Source: Yponomeuta sedellus (lineage: Eukaryota; Arthropoda; Insecta; Lepidoptera; Yponomeutidae). Taken from it: 64,000 bases of DNA. How positions within the stretch are numbered: the stretch's first letter is position 1; the number at the start of each line of letters is the position of its first letter. The notes beneath the pieces were generated by a model. That model did no database searches. It was given only the letters and a program-made list of their open reading frames with translations, and was not told the DNA's origin. Shown piece by piece: positions 10,535-20,261 of this stretch. A program made the translations under genes and the position numbers. The stretch lies in assembly GCA_934045075.1 (NCBI GenBank), contig OW203726.1, forward strand, positions 15,312,037 through 15,376,036, read 5' to 3'.

Positions 10535-10690
10535 TGTCATAAGAATATTCTTTATCTTTACACTAGAGCACATATTATAAAACATGTAAAGATACAAAGT
10601 ACAATTGGTGGCCTTATTGCTAAAAGCAATTTCTTCCAGACAACCTTGCGACGGAAAGTTGCTGAAGGAAATTAGAGACGGGTAGTCGGT
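10535..10690 (-). mobile_element. LINE-T 3' tail
   Basis: Reverse sense of AAGGTTGTCTGGAAGAAATT, GCAATAAGGCCACCAATTG and TAAAGAATATTCTTATG. It is closely related to the tail that seeds the 46.9-kb array. Confidence 0.75.
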
Positions 10691-10769
10691 GCAAATATGA
10701 ATATATTAATACACTACTTCTATAAATAACAATGTAGGTAGGTACCTATTATATATAATATTTAGTATT

Positions 10770-10830
10770 AAGCCCGCCAATTGCACAATCTTTACTAGTA
10801 CAATAAAGAATTTAATAATAAGAATAACAC
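10770..10830 (+). mobile_element. LINE tail fragment
   Basis: AAGCCCGCCAATTGCACAAT then TAGTACAATAAAGAATTTAA and an AAT-rich end. Same tail type as LINE-T, very truncated. Confidence 0.5.
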
Positions 10831-11143
10831 AATCACTTGTCCAGCACTTTGATGACGTAAGTCCACTCTATCGGGTCATCGGGTTAACCTGTTTGACGAA
10901 AGTGTCAAATATGTAATTGTCAGTTCGAAGCAGGTTAAACATAGTACCGCCCCTGGTGACAAACCACGATACCCTGTGCTATGGCAACCAGGGAGACAAA
11001 CACAAAACAAAGAAAACGTCATATGGACGACACGACAGGACGATGGTTCAATAGCTTCCACAGCTAACCAGACCTGAGATTTCCGCACGTCAATAGTCAA
11101 GTAACGTTACTTTTACTTAGCAAAATTCTCCATTCAGAAACTG
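10831..11143. other. No gene; unique sequence
   Basis: Contains CCAGGGAGACAAACACAAAAC and a 74-codon minus-strand frame with no recognisable domain. The right side passes into a SINE-A copy. Confidence 0.4.
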
Positions 11144-11275
11144 GTCCATAGCTGGCACGGATAGCCGGTGGTCGCGGGTTCGAATCCCGGCATGGGTGGA
11201 ATTTTTAGCCTCTCAATAGGTTTTGAAAATTGTCCTTATCACGGGTTAGTGCATTAAAAATAATATAACCATAGC
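11144..11275 (+). mobile_element. SINE-A, 3' half
   Basis: Begins within the anticodon arm (TGGCACGGATAGCC), has an intact box B (GGGTTCGAATCCC), then TTTTTAGCCTCTCAATAGG and the tail GGGTTAGTGCATTAAAAA. 5'-truncated. Confidence 0.85.
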
Positions 11276-11302
11276 TTCATATTAGTTAATTACATACATA
11301 CA

Positions 11303-11405
11303 CATATAACCTCACGCCTGTATCCTAGAGCGGTAGGCAGAGACCAAAGTTATGCCACTTGCCACGATCCTGACAGATCTACTTCGCTTCATCAACGTTT
11401 ATAAG
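11303..11405 (-). mobile_element. LINE-V 3' end fragment
   Basis: TCACGCCTGTATCCTAGAGC, TATGCCACTTGCCACGATCC and CATCAACGTTTATAAGTCG match the reverse complement of the frame at 38.6 kb. Confidence 0.65.
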
Positions 11406-11629
11406 TCGTTACGAGTACGTTATGTTAGTTAATTAGACCTGATATGTTCGCTGTTAGCCTTATAGTTAGGCTATTATACGTAGCTACGATTTGCTTGCTA
11501 GCGCATAGGTTTTTTTTCTATAGGGACAAAAAAAACTTAAGTACTTCTACTACTAGCGGGCGATAATCAAGAGAGGTTTATCTGCCGCTGTTGTCATGGC
11601 ATGGTTGGTCTGTAAATATCTCTGAGATT
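11406..11629. other. No gene; short unique spacer
   Basis: Poly-T/poly-A facing runs near 11510-11535. Nothing else recognised. Confidence 0.4.
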
Positions 11630-11712
11630 TGTGTATCCACACGATTTTTAGGCATTAAGCAAGCCCTTTTACATTAACTTACGTAATTAGTGCAATAAAG
11701 AATTAAACTATA
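11630..11712 (+). mobile_element. LINE tail fragment
   Basis: GGCATTAAGCAAGCCCTTTT, then TTAGTGCAATAAAGAATTAAA. Same form as 5865-5940. Confidence 0.5.
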
Positions 11713-11721
11713 TAAATTACA

Positions 11722-12000
11722 TACATAACCTCACGCCTGTATCCCAGAGGGTATGCAGAGACCAGGGACTGCCACCTGCCACGATCCTGACAGATCACCT
11801 TCGCATCATCAACGTTCATAAGTCGTTGCATGCACGCATGCCAGTTTCAGGTACTTTTTATATTCCCCTTTGCTAATACATCCCCTATTTGGGCGATGTA
11901 TGTCCGCCTAGGACGTCCCTTACCAGCCCTTCCACACACATTTGCAATATATATTAGTTTCGTCAATCTTTCTTCCTTCATCCTCATCACATGTCCATTA
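11722..12000 (-). pseudogene. LINE-V ORF2 C-terminal remnant
   Basis: Reverse complement of the C-terminal end of a non-LTR reverse transcriptase frame. The minus strand encodes pieces corresponding to Gly-Arg-Pro-Arg-Arg-Thr-Tyr (GTCCGCCTAGGACGTCCC region) and the Arg-Leu-Met-Asn-Val segment, ending TGTATCCCAGAGGG in the UTR. It is interrupted and 5'-truncated, therefore non-functional. The related better-preserved copy is at 38.4-38.7 kb. Confidence 0.6.
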
Positions 12001-12194
12001 ATTATAAATAAATTAATAAATGTTCAAACTTCACAGTTAGAAATGTACGTACTTAGAAAACAAAGTCATTGGTAGTTGCTATCCCAAATGTGAGGTCATT
12101 GTTCTACCGTTAGTCTAGCACCGCTCTTTGGTTCAACCACACTTGATGGCTTACGTTGAGCGCTTGCATTGCAGTGGCTCAACCTTCTTCTTCT
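12001..12194. other. No gene; short unique spacer
   Basis: Nothing recognised. Confidence 0.4.
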
Positions 12195-12340
12195 TCAGGC
12201 TATATTAGTCCACTGCTGGACATGGGGTAATGGGCATGCGGGTTAGGGATCGTAGTTCGGTGGAATTGTACTGCAGGGGGCGCTGCTGCCCACCCCCCGG
12301 TTTGTGTCCCTTAGTTGCCTTTTGAACTCGTTTCCTATAA
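12195..12340 (-). mobile_element. LINE-G 3' end fragment
   Basis: CTATATTAGTCCACTGCTGG, GGGATCGTAGTTCGGTGG and GCAGGGGGCGCTGCTGCCC. It has an internal deletion relative to 52862-53105 (the ATCATAGGG block is missing). Confidence 0.7.
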
Positions 12341-12408
12341 CACACACACATACACCCTCATACATACACACAGACACACACACACACATACATACACACA
12401 CACAACGT
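12341..12408. repeat. (CA)n/(CATA)n microsatellite
   Basis: Impure CA and CATA runs directly following the LINE-G fragment. Confidence 0.85.
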
Positions 12409-12654
12409 ATCACTCAAACAATGTAATTTGTTTTAAGCGTGTAACTAGCATCTATAAGTAAATACTCAAACAGCAATGTAATAAAATAAGTTAAATTTTC
12501 CAGAACGAAGGCGTTGTTGTCTGTCATACAGTTTTTTAACTAGTACAGACAACATCGTTATAATCTTATCATCAGTTAAATATAATTACATTTACATCAA
12601 GAATGCTAAAATAGGAGAAGTGAATTGTTATACTTCTTTTGAAATAAATAAATT

Positions 12655-12800
12655 TCAATTTCAATTCAATTTTACGACACCCGCGGGAAGAATTTGGGTT
12701 GGTGCTATTTTCTAGGCCGACACTCCGGCTCAACCTAGGCCGCTGAAAAATACCTTGGCCCATCGTAGTTGACATATTCGATGGCGTGCTACCCAAAGGT
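12655..12800 (-). mobile_element. LINE-G fragment, further upstream part
   Basis: TTTTACGACACCCGCGGGAAG followed by TTGGTGCTATTTTCTAGGCC, the continuation of the LINE-G sequence seen at 53050-53095. It is separated from 12195-12340 by about 300 bp of other sequence, so either one copy was interrupted or two independent fragments lie here. Confidence 0.6.
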
Positions 12801-13324
12801 TGCGAAGGCGTAGGTTGTCAGAGCTGTCAGTCCCCAAGCAAATTTCAATCGATTATGGCATTTATTGATAATTTCTTTATACTGAAAGTTTAATTAATTC
12901 CATAGTCATTGTCTACCAGTCAACAGAGGGAAGTAAAAGAAAGGTTACTAGGCAAGTAAAAAAATTAAATGAAATTTGAAAACATGCTATAAGGTGTATT
13001 TAAAGAAGCTTACACACGTTTAAAGACATATAATCTCATGAAATGTAATAAAATAATCTTACATATTAGTATAGATAATATATAAGAATATAAATATGTA
13101 TCACTTTAAAATACAGGATTATTGCATTACCATTTTCATTAAAATATAAACGAGGCTTCAAAAAATGCGGATGGTTTCCTGCTCTTACACTCGCTGCATG
13201 TCACATCAGGCAAAGTAACTTCATGCATCGAAGCGAAGTACTTAAGTTAGAGGTTTTAATCCGTTACGTTCACCTATATGAGCCTGATTGAGTACATTCG
13301 TACCTATTGACGAAAATCTCACGT
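12801..13324. other. No gene; unique sequence
   Basis: No repeats or coding signals recognised. Confidence 0.5.
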
Positions 13325-13425
13325 GATCGTCACGGGACGGTCGGATCTTGCACCTGACCGTGCTTGTTGTTGCTTAACTCAAGCGATTCCAATCAGTTGG
13401 TTCAACTAGTCCACGAGTTTTCACT
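13325..13425 (-). mobile_element. 5S-SINE head only
   Basis: Reverse sense of the 5S-like head: GTTGAACCAACTGATTGG, TTGAGTTAAGCAACAACAAG, GGTCAGGTGCAAGATCC. The body and tail are absent, so this is a 3'-deleted copy rather than a normal 5' truncation. Confidence 0.8.
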
Positions 13426-14023
13426 CGAATGATTCACTCATAGAATAATAATAATCGAGATTAAGTGTGAAAGCTAATTCATTATTTAAAAAAATTGCCA
13501 AAGTAAAACGTTCGTATCTGCCTACTTCTCAGATATCCAGGCGTGAGTTATATTTGTACCTGCAGTCGATAGCAACTCAATGTATATGTCTACTACCTAC
13601 TGCAACCGGTGATGTTACGGCGACTTTGCAAATAAAATATTATTATATAAATTGATGTGCTATCGATTGAAGTTGAAATTGGCTTATTGATAATAAGATT
13701 AACTTACATTAAGTTTTTATCGTAACATAAATTATAACATAATTATTTGTCTTATAATTATTCAGTAAATAATTCACACACATATAGTAAAATTACATTT
13801 GAGTAGATTCTGATTGTACATCAATATATGTATTTTTGGAGATTCAATCCAAAACACTAACTTTCGTTTATTATATTTGAGGCTGTCACGTGAGCCGTTC
13901 TGTCTCGCTCGCACACTGTAAAATTTTATAAATTTAATTTTAGCCTCTAAATAGGTTTTTAAATTTAATATAGTTTTGATAAATGTAGAAGGTAATAAAA
14001 TCACGGGCATTATAAATGCATTT
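13426..14023. other. No gene; AT-rich with a SINE-A scrap
   Basis: 13937-13962 carries the SINE-A body motif TTTTAGCCTCTAAATAGGTT without the rest. The plus and minus short frames here show no domains. Confidence 0.5.
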
Positions 14024-14290
14024 GAAGCGCTCGTGGTCTAGTCAAACCGAGTGATTGGTATCTATCTTTTGAGTTAAGCAACGACAGAAGCGGTCAGGCG
14101 CAGGATGGGTGGCCATCCCGTGAATACCGCTAGTGGTACTTTTCTGAGCACTTCCGTGCTTCGCAAGGCACGTAAGGCCATTGATGCCGGCTGCCATTTA
14201 ATGGCAGTCGTTAACCCATGTCAGAGGCCTTATGGGCGGCTTGATAACTTCTGACAGTAAGGCCCGCCACTGTCTTACAATCTTTTAATA
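14024..14290 (+). mobile_element. 5S-SINE subfamily I, tail truncated
   Basis: Starts AGCGCTCGTGGTCTAGTC, keeps GAGTTAAGCAACGACAG and GGTCAGGCGCAGGATGGGTG (5S box C-like), the GCCGGCTGCCATTTAATGGC centre and stops after CCACTGTCTTACAATC. The last 90 bp of the family consensus is missing. Confidence 0.9.
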
Positions 14291-14924
14291 TTTACATTTA
14301 CATTATTGTATTAGCGAATAATAGGAGCGCTGTTGGCGGAAGCTGCCCCATAGTCATATCTCTCAGTCTTGAGGTACGACGACAAAGAAAAAGATTATTA
14401 TTATTATTAAAAAGATTATTGTCCTGTTTTTGCATTTTAAGTGAATGAAATGAAATTCGTTCTTAGGAGAAATAAATACTTAACCGTAAAAACCTAGTTT
14501 TCCGAATATTTCAATAAATCAAGCAGCATCAGAATATGGGATAGAATGGTAATAAAGCCGTAAGTTGCGGGTGCATTTACAAAGAAGCTACTCCGACTAA
14601 GTTGCGCTCGACGCCGAATCCGAACGAATGTCGCCCGAGAGAAGAAGTTAAACTTTAGCCACTGATTTATTTGGAAACTCCAACATTTGTCGCTGTATTT
14701 TATAACTTCTTAGACGGCGTCAAATGCCATGGGATTTTGTTGGAAATACACTATCAGCTAGCTTAGCATAAACCTAGTGTTGCATTCGATAAAGTGAGAG
14801 ACTGCTGCTAAGTAAAACGAAAAATAGAACCCTTTGAGATTTCCTGAACCAGAAAATATAAGAAGGACTTTATCAGGTTTACTAGCTTCTTTAGTGGAAA
14901 AAACAAACCTTCTTTTGTAATAAA
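14291..14924. other. No gene; contains one copy of a dispersed repeat
   Basis: 14590-14700 (CCGAATCCGAACGAATGTCG ... ACTGATTTATTTGGAAACT) is related to 49765-49845. An ATT run lies at 14396-14412. The rest is unique. Confidence 0.45.
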
Positions 14925-15210
14925 AAGTAGTTTTTGACTCGCCAATATTTTTGCAGAAAATTTCCGTTTTTACGTTAATGTTATGAAGTAGTTAGTACTT
15001 GGTTTTTCGCTTTGAGATTTCACTATTAAATAAAACCAGAGTAGCAATCATTGTGTAATTGGTATCTTTTCGGTAGGACGTTATTGCAAAGAGTTGTTTT
15101 TGACCGAGAATCTCGGCAATATTTTTGCAGAAAATTGCCGTTTTTACGTTAACGTTATGTAGTAGTAAGTACTTGGTCTTTCGCCTCGAGATTTTCTCAT
15201 TAAATAAAAC
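14925..15210. repeat. Tandem duplication, about 172-bp unit
   Basis: AATATTTTTGCAGAAAAT occurs at about 14945 and 15117. Both are followed by CCGTTTTTACGTTAA, TAGTACTTGG/TAAGTACTTGG and TTAAATAAAAC. A further piece (CCAGAGTAGCAAT) recurs at 15447. The 74-codon minus-strand frame repeats the same internal peptide because of the duplication. Confidence 0.8.
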
Positions 15211-16028
15211 AAACAAACTATAATATTAATAGTAATATCTTCTTCTTAAACCGTTTTTCAAAGAAGAAATTTCTGCCTGGAAACCAGGCAGTATCTGTCT
15301 ATAATAATAATAAACAACTTTTCCCAAAGTAAGAATCAAGTACAATTAAAAGTAGCCAATCAAATAAACAATCAAGCGCGGTTATACTTAAGTCTTATGT
15401 ATCTTAACCTCAACCATTTTAATTATGACGTGATTGTCACTAGTTACCAGAGTAGCAATTGTTGTGTTATTGGCAATGAAATCAGCGCGTATTTAATAAG
15501 CACTTTATCAGCGCTACAACGCTGACGGTCGGTAATTTACAGCTTAATCCGCGGTCCCTGTCACCGCTAACTCGGTACAAGGAGCCAGATAACTGAGCCA
15601 GGCAATTTATTGCCTTAATCACAACCTAATAAATAATTTCATCAGGTTCCATTGCTATTGTTACATAGTATCTACGTATTTTGCTGGGATGTGGATTTTC
15701 TATTCTATTTTATCAATTCGAGGTGAACAAACAGAATCAATTGAATAAAGAATTGTTAAGATAAAAAATAATAGGGTCTCTATAGTACACTTTGCCAATT
15801 CCTCAGAATTTTTTACAGATATGTAATCTTAATAATATAAATAAGAGACGCGATACGCAATGTAATTATGATCTTAAATTTACAAACAATAAAGCAACTG
15901 TTTTAAAAACCTATCTAAGTAAATACGTAAATATGCACATAATTATTATTTTTCCATTAGAACATACGCAGCACATACACAACCGCAGAGGCCAGGTCAT
16001 CTCTCAGAAAAATATGACATAAAAACAA
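15211..16028. other. No gene; possible regulatory stretch at 15480-15650
   Basis: 15480-15650 is balanced in composition, matches no repeat family here, and includes TTAATCCGCGG and TTAATCACAACC. The remainder is AT-rich. Confidence 0.3.
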
Positions 16029-16250
16029 AATGGTATCAACCCTTTGTAAGCCTCCTCTACTGGGGCACGGGTCTCTGCCTGAATCGCAGGAAGGTTAGAC
16101 CATACTCCACCACGGGGTTCAAGTCCGGGTTGGTGGAGGGTTGTACGGAAGTGGTGAACCTTACTGTCAGATGTTATTAAACCGCCCATAAGGCCCCTGC
16201 CATGGCTTAACGACTGCCATTAGATGACAGGCGGCACTAACGGCTTAACG
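16029..16250 (-). mobile_element. 5S-SINE, 5'-truncated
   Basis: Plus strand reads TATCAACCCTTTGTAAGCC, a CATACTCCACCACGGGG block, GTCCGGGTTGGTGGAGG and CATGGCTTAACGACTGCC. It ends at ACGGCTTAACGTG, before the head. Confidence 0.9.
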
Positions 16251-16315
16251 TGGAGTGGAGAGTTACTTGAGTGGAGACCGTGACTCGGCAGACGTAGTGT
16301 AGGACGCCCTCCGAC
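16251..16315 (+). pseudogene. Old LINE-G-type ORF2 end, left piece
   Basis: This and 20262-20375 form one interrupted non-LTR reverse transcriptase C-terminus. Reading across the junction gives Val-Gly-Arg-Pro-Pro-Thr-Arg, a stop, Asp-Asp-Asp-Leu, then after a frameshift a Trp-Met-Arg and Leu-Trp-Arg-Ser-Leu-Gly-Glu segment, typical of the end of RTE-like LINE proteins. It was already dead when the hAT element inserted. Confidence 0.65.
16308..16315. repeat. 8-bp target site duplication, left
   Basis: CCTCCGAC, repeated exactly at 20254-20261. Eight base pairs is the rule for hAT insertions. Confidence 0.95.
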
Positions 16316-16367
16316 CAGTGCCGGATTTATATTTTTTATGAGTGTAGGCCACTTTATTCCCGCCGCC
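16316..16367. repeat. hAT terminal inverted repeat, transposase 3' side
   Basis: CAGTGCCGGATTTAT at the tip, then GTGTAGGCC and CCCGCCGCC subterminal blocks. It matches the other end at CAG, GGATTTAT and the subterminal blocks. Confidence 0.85.
16353..16358 (-). terminator. Candidate polyadenylation signal of the transposase
   Basis: AATAAA on the minus strand, about 95 bp after the stop codon and still inside the element. Position and sequence fit; use is inferred. Confidence 0.5.
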
Positions 16368-16450
16368 CCATGTACAAATGTACATATCTTTCTAAAATAA
16401 TAATTTTCCATTTGTAGTAAAGAAGCCCTTAAAGTTAAATAAAATTAGAA

Positions 16451-19084
16451 TTAGTCATTCATGAAAGAGCGTAAAAAGAAACAAGAGGTATACAATTTTT
16501 TACGGGCTTTTTTAATAGCAAAATCATCTATAATATCATCATAGTTTATGGTGTTCATTATCTCTGCTTCTATGTAGAGAAGAGCTAGAGAATTCATTTT
16601 TTCTTGAGACAATGAAGATCTTTGATAATTTTTCACGCGTTTTAAAGAGGAAAAACTCCTTTCCCCAGAACAATTTGTAGCCGGAGTGGAAAGTGCAATG
16701 CGGAGAGCTATATCTAAGTTAGGGTAAACATTAGACAAAGATTGATTCCTCAAAAACTTTGAGAGACTGAGTAGTGAGTTTGATACAGGCTTCACTGAAC
16801 ACTCTGCAGTTTTATCAGAGGAAATGTGACTTTGAAAATGCACACATTCTTGAATCAAATCGTCCTCTAAATCATTGGTATAATATTTCACAAGAGACTG
16901 AGCTTTTTCTGTAACTTTTTGTGTTGAAAGTTCAGTCATTTTTGTTAAAAATGAAAATTTTTCTTGAAAGTTTAAGTAAGCATTATGCCTTCTCTGTATT
17001 TCAGCTCTCAGTCTATCAAGGATGACCAAAAACGTGTTCACTCTGAAATAATCTCTGGAGCAAGAGGGTATTTCAGGTTCTTCATTCGTTGTTTCATCCG
17101 TCATTTTTTTTCTTTTAGGTTGCCTCTTTATATTACCTTGATATTGCTTCAGTGCGCTAATCTCAATTGCTTTTTCTTCGAAATAGTCAAAGTTTTCTCG
17201 TTCTGCTATTGTAAACTCGACTAGAGATCCATAGAGATCAGATACCGTCAATACATCTACAGATGAGCTCTGAATCTGAACGTTAACTTTATTTAACCTT
17301 TCCAAAATAGCATTCCAAAATACGACCATGAACGCAGTTTCAAGTTTTTCTAATTTGATGCGAATTCCCTTTGCCTCATTTCGCGGGACCGGTTTCTGTG
17401 TGCTGTCATTTTCAATCATTCTTAAAACTGTAATTACTTCATCCCAGGAATCTCTTAGACTTTTACAGGCATCTGCTCTAGCCGACCAACGAGTGAGGTT
17501 CACTCTCTTGAGTGTTTTTCCTCTTCCTATCTCATTCGTTAGCTTTTTCCAACGTTCAGTTGACTTCACGAAGAAAGTATATACCTCCTCTAGCAACATA
17601 AAAAAGTGGCAGGCTTCTGTACAAGACTCAACGGCCGAAGTTCCCACCAAATTTAATGAATGAGCTGCACAAGGAACAAACATAGCAAATTGTGCTTGTT
17701 CTTGAATTTTGGCTTGTAAACCATTGTAAAGCCCTGACATGTTAGAGGCATTATCATAAGACTGACCACGGCAATCTTTGAGATTAATGTTTAACTTTTC
17801 CAGCTCTATAGTAATGGCATTAAACATTTCTTGAGCCTTGTGTCCTACAGAAGGCAAGAATTTAATAAATCTCTCACATGGTTCTCCATTATCTAAAACA
17901 TATCGAATCACAAGTGTAAGCTGATCTATATGGGCTGCATCCGGTGTAGAATCCACAATCAAAGAAAAGTACTTTGCTTTTTTTATCTCATCACTGATGT
18001 ATATTAGTACTTTTTCAGCCATTAAATAAATGGATTCGTCGCAGACAGTTTTCGAAAGGTAGCTAGTTGTTCCAGATCCCTGGTTTGCATATCTTTCAAT
18101 GTGTTTGGTTAGTAATGGGTCAAACTCTGCTATTAATTCTAGAAGCATAATGTAATTTCCACTGTGCTGGTCACCAAATTTTTCATTACTTCCTCTAAAA
18201 GCGAGACCTCTAGAAGCTAATCCTTTTATTACAGCAACAACCCTCTTTAAAATGTTCCTCCAGTAAGACATTTCTTCGTTAAGTTGGGTAGTTAAGGAAG
18301 ATTGGATATTGCCGTGAATCATACCCCTAGCTCTTAAAGCCAGAATGCAGGATTTATGATTTGGAGAGTTTTCGTGTTGAGCTACTCGAACTTCTGCATT
18401 CTTCCAATCATTGAATCCTTCCTCGTCAAACTGTGTCCTGTTCTCAATAGATCCAAAGGCCAAACAGGGCCCACAGAATACGGAGCCTTTGCTTTCCGAA
18501 TAGACGAGCCAATTCCTTTCTTTAACTTCATTATTCTTCATTTTTCTGTAAAATAATTTTTTTGGTAAATAACGGCGATGATCGGAATACATTCTCGCAC
18601 TTTTTGTGAAATCACAGGATTTGTTTTGTTCGAAACCATTTCTTGCAATAATATCTCTCGTTAAATCGTTTATTCCCCATAAGGCTGGATCTCTGTTTAG
18701 TTTTATGGTTGATTCAATTTCAATAAACGTCGCAACTGTAGCCATTTCTTCGCTGTCTGACTTTATATTACTGGCACTTGTTGAAGGTCTTTCGGTGTCA
18801 TAATCAGGAGGATGAGCAAGTTTTACTGAACACGACTGATCTGACTGATTGCAATGGTCACTCTTCACCTCAATCGGAATAGAACCTTGTTCATGTTTAT
18901 TTTCCTTATTAATACCCGTCCCCGAGTTCTTTTGTGAAATACGAAAATTCTCGCTGCTGTTTTCACTTTTAAAAAAAGCTTCTATTTTTCTGGTCTTCTC
19001 AAGAGCATATTCTTGTTCATCTTTTTTCATTTTGGCCTTTTTCCTGTACTCAGCGCCACTAAGTCTCTTCCTTCCATCACTCAT
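16451..19084 (-). CDS. hAT transposase, 877 aa, TTF-type zinc finger and DUF4371
   Basis: DNA transposase expected to cut and paste the surrounding element in the nucleus. Domain order: a basic N-terminus (Lys/Arg-rich, about 6-21, likely nuclear localisation); a TTF/BED-like zinc finger with Cys204-x2-Cys207 and His237-x5-His243; the RNase H-like catalytic region with Asp378 (in Ile-Val-Asp-Ser-Thr) and Asp444 (in Ser-Tyr-Asp-Asn-Ala-Ser); an Arg-Trp pair at 532-533 (Leu-Thr-Arg-Trp-Ser); a second basic patch near 653-660; and a C-terminal hAT dimerisation region, about 785-845, with Ser-Gly-Glu-Arg-Ser-Phe-Ser, whose Glu808 is the likely third catalytic residue. The length is normal for this group and no intron is needed. 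The start at 19084 precedes the basic tract and no in-frame upstream ATG was noted. It could be a domesticated relative such as ZMYM1, but intact element ends argue for a transposon gene. Confidence 0.93.
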   Translation of the reverse strand: MSDGRKRLSGAEYRKKAKMKKDEQEYALEKTRKIEAFFKSENSSENFRISQKNSGTGINKENKHEQGSIPIEVKSDHCNQSDQSCSVKLAHPPDYDTERPSTSASNIKSDSEEMATVATFIEIESTIKLNRDPALWGINDLTRDIIARNGFEQNKSCDFTKSARMYSDHRRYLPKKLFYRKMKNNEVKERNWLVYSESKGSVFCGPCLAFGSIENRTQFDEEGFNDWKNAEVRVAQHENSPNHKSCILALRARGMIHGNIQSSLTTQLNEEMSYWRNILKRVVAVIKGLASRGLAFRGSNEKFGDQHSGNYIMLLELIAEFDPLLTKHIERYANQGSGTTSYLSKTVCDESIYLMAEKVLIYISDEIKKAKYFSLIVDSTPDAAHIDQLTLVIRYVLDNGEPCERFIKFLPSVGHKAQEMFNAITIELEKLNINLKDCRGQSYDNASNMSGLYNGLQAKIQEQAQFAMFVPCAAHSLNLVGTSAVESCTEACHFFMLLEEVYTFFVKSTERWKKLTNEIGRGKTLKRVNLTRWSARADACKSLRDSWDEVITVLRMIENDSTQKPVPRNEAKGIRIKLEKLETAFMVVFWNAILERLNKVNVQIQSSSVDVLTVSDLYGSLVEFTIAERENFDYFEEKAIEISALKQYQGNIKRQPKRKKMTDETTNEEPEIPSCSRDYFRVNTFLVILDRLRAEIQRRHNAYLNFQEKFSFLTKMTELSTQKVTEKAQSLVKYYTNDLEDDLIQECVHFQSHISSDKTAECSVKPVSNSLLSLSKFLRNQSLSNVYPNLDIALRIALSTPATNCSGERSFSSLKRVKNYQRSSLSQEKMNSLALLYIEAEIMNTINYDDIIDDFAIKKARKKLYTSCFFLRSFMND

Positions 19085-19889
19085 TTTTCGTCACTTTGAG
19101 AACGCATTATATTATAGTTATCAATCAATCTGTAAAAGAACACAATAGTCTACATGAATGTCATCACGATCGTTTCAGCGGTTTAGTCGTGAAAGTGTAA
19201 TAAACAAGCAAACAGATTTAGATTTACATTTTTATGATAAGTTGGTTGGGGTTTCATTGTAATATGTGAAAAATCTATATCATATAATGTCATTAATATG
19301 TGAAACCTCTAATATAATTTATAAGATATAAGAAAATAATTATACTTTTTTACGAGAAAAAGGCTTCACATTAATATACCTACACCTAAAAGCTTTCCGT
19401 ACTATTTTAGTTCCCGCGCCTAGAACTTCCAGGTCACTGAGACTCTTAAGTGAAAGATACTTTAATAGTTGAAATAGCGGTTTACATAAAGTGTAATACA
19501 TACGGAAATACATGATAAGTATTTCTACATTTTTTGATATTATATTTTCGCGGAGTTAACCGCGACCACTGATGCTTTAAGAAACGTCGGACTCATAAAA
19601 ATTTAGAAATACATAATTAAACCACCAATGTGAAAGTATCTTTCATTTTAATGAGGGGCAATTTTCATTGAATGAGTGTTAATGATAAAATATATTAGAG
19701 TATTGATTGCTCACTATTGTATAGTACTTACATTACATATGATACTTACCTATTTAATAAAAACTGAAGCTTAACAACAAAGTATATTGTGAATCACTGT
19801 GATTTTTTATTTAACTAGTCGTTACGTATTTTGTTTAGGTAGGTAAGTAAAGTAGGTATTCAACAAGTCAACGAGAGTGTAGCGTGCTT

Positions 19890-20075
19890 AATGCGATCGA
19901 CGCTTGCAAAACAAAACACTGGCGCGGGCGTTGGGCGTCGGGCGCAGTCTGCCTGCGCCGCCGCCGCGCAGACGGCTAGGCTAGTGCGGGAGGGAAGCGG
20001 GGCGGGGGTTGTTACGTTGAGCCACTGCCGCGCCGTTCGCCTTCGCCCGCCGCGCTGGTCTCATCTATCACTCAC
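19890..20075 (-). promoter_or_regulatory. GC- and CpG-rich segment upstream of the transposase
   Basis: Highly GC-rich (blocks such as GGCGCGGGCG, GCCGCCGCCGCGC, GCGGGGCGGGGG) inside an AT-rich element, about 0.8-1.0 kb upstream of the transposase ATG. It may hold the promoter or an untranslated first exon. It encodes no recognisable protein; the 63-codon plus-strand frame is compositional. Confidence 0.4.
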
Positions 20076-20185
20076 GCGATAATATAGGTTTCGATAGGAA
20101 TGAGTTCCTGAGAAAGTATTATAAAAAAACCAGTGGACGTGTTTGACTTTTATCCTCTGAAATCAAGTGACTGTCCTCTGAAATC

Positions 20186-20253
20186 TGCCGCCCCCTAGGA
20201 CGCTGCCGCCCCTAGGCCGCGGCCTACACGGCCTATTTATAAATCCAGGGCTG
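20186..20253. repeat. hAT terminal inverted repeat, transposase 5' side
   Basis: Reverse complement starts CAGCCCTGGATTTAT and continues with GGCCGTGTAGGCCG and CCTAGGGGCGGC. An internal short duplication (CGCCCCCTAGGACGCTG / CGCCCCTAGGCCG) is visible. Confidence 0.85.
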
Positions 20254-20261
20254 CCTCCGAC
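20254..20261. repeat. 8-bp target site duplication, right
   Basis: CCTCCGAC, identical to 16308-16315. Confidence 0.95.

Larger units (their letters stand above)
16316..20253 (-). mobile_element. Complete hAT DNA transposon (ZMYM1-like/DUF4371 group)
   Basis: A 3,938-bp element bounded by imperfect terminal inverted repeats and an 8-bp duplication of CCTCCGAC. Left end reads CAGTGCCGGATTTAT; right end, reverse-complemented, reads CAGCCCTGGATTTAT. Subterminal GTGTAGGCC and CCGCC blocks are also shared. One gene on the minus strand encodes the transposase, with 1.17 kb of upstream sequence that includes a GC-rich segment and about 135 bp downstream. Removing the element and one duplication restores a continuous LINE reading frame, which proves the boundaries. 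The ORF has no stops or frameshifts, so the element may still be autonomous. The end mismatches could be natural asymmetry or decay. Confidence 0.93.

Noticed and set aside
18849..19148. 99-codon plus-strand frame, and others at 16985, 17328, 18356, 18606
   Set aside because: Antisense shadows of the hAT transposase.
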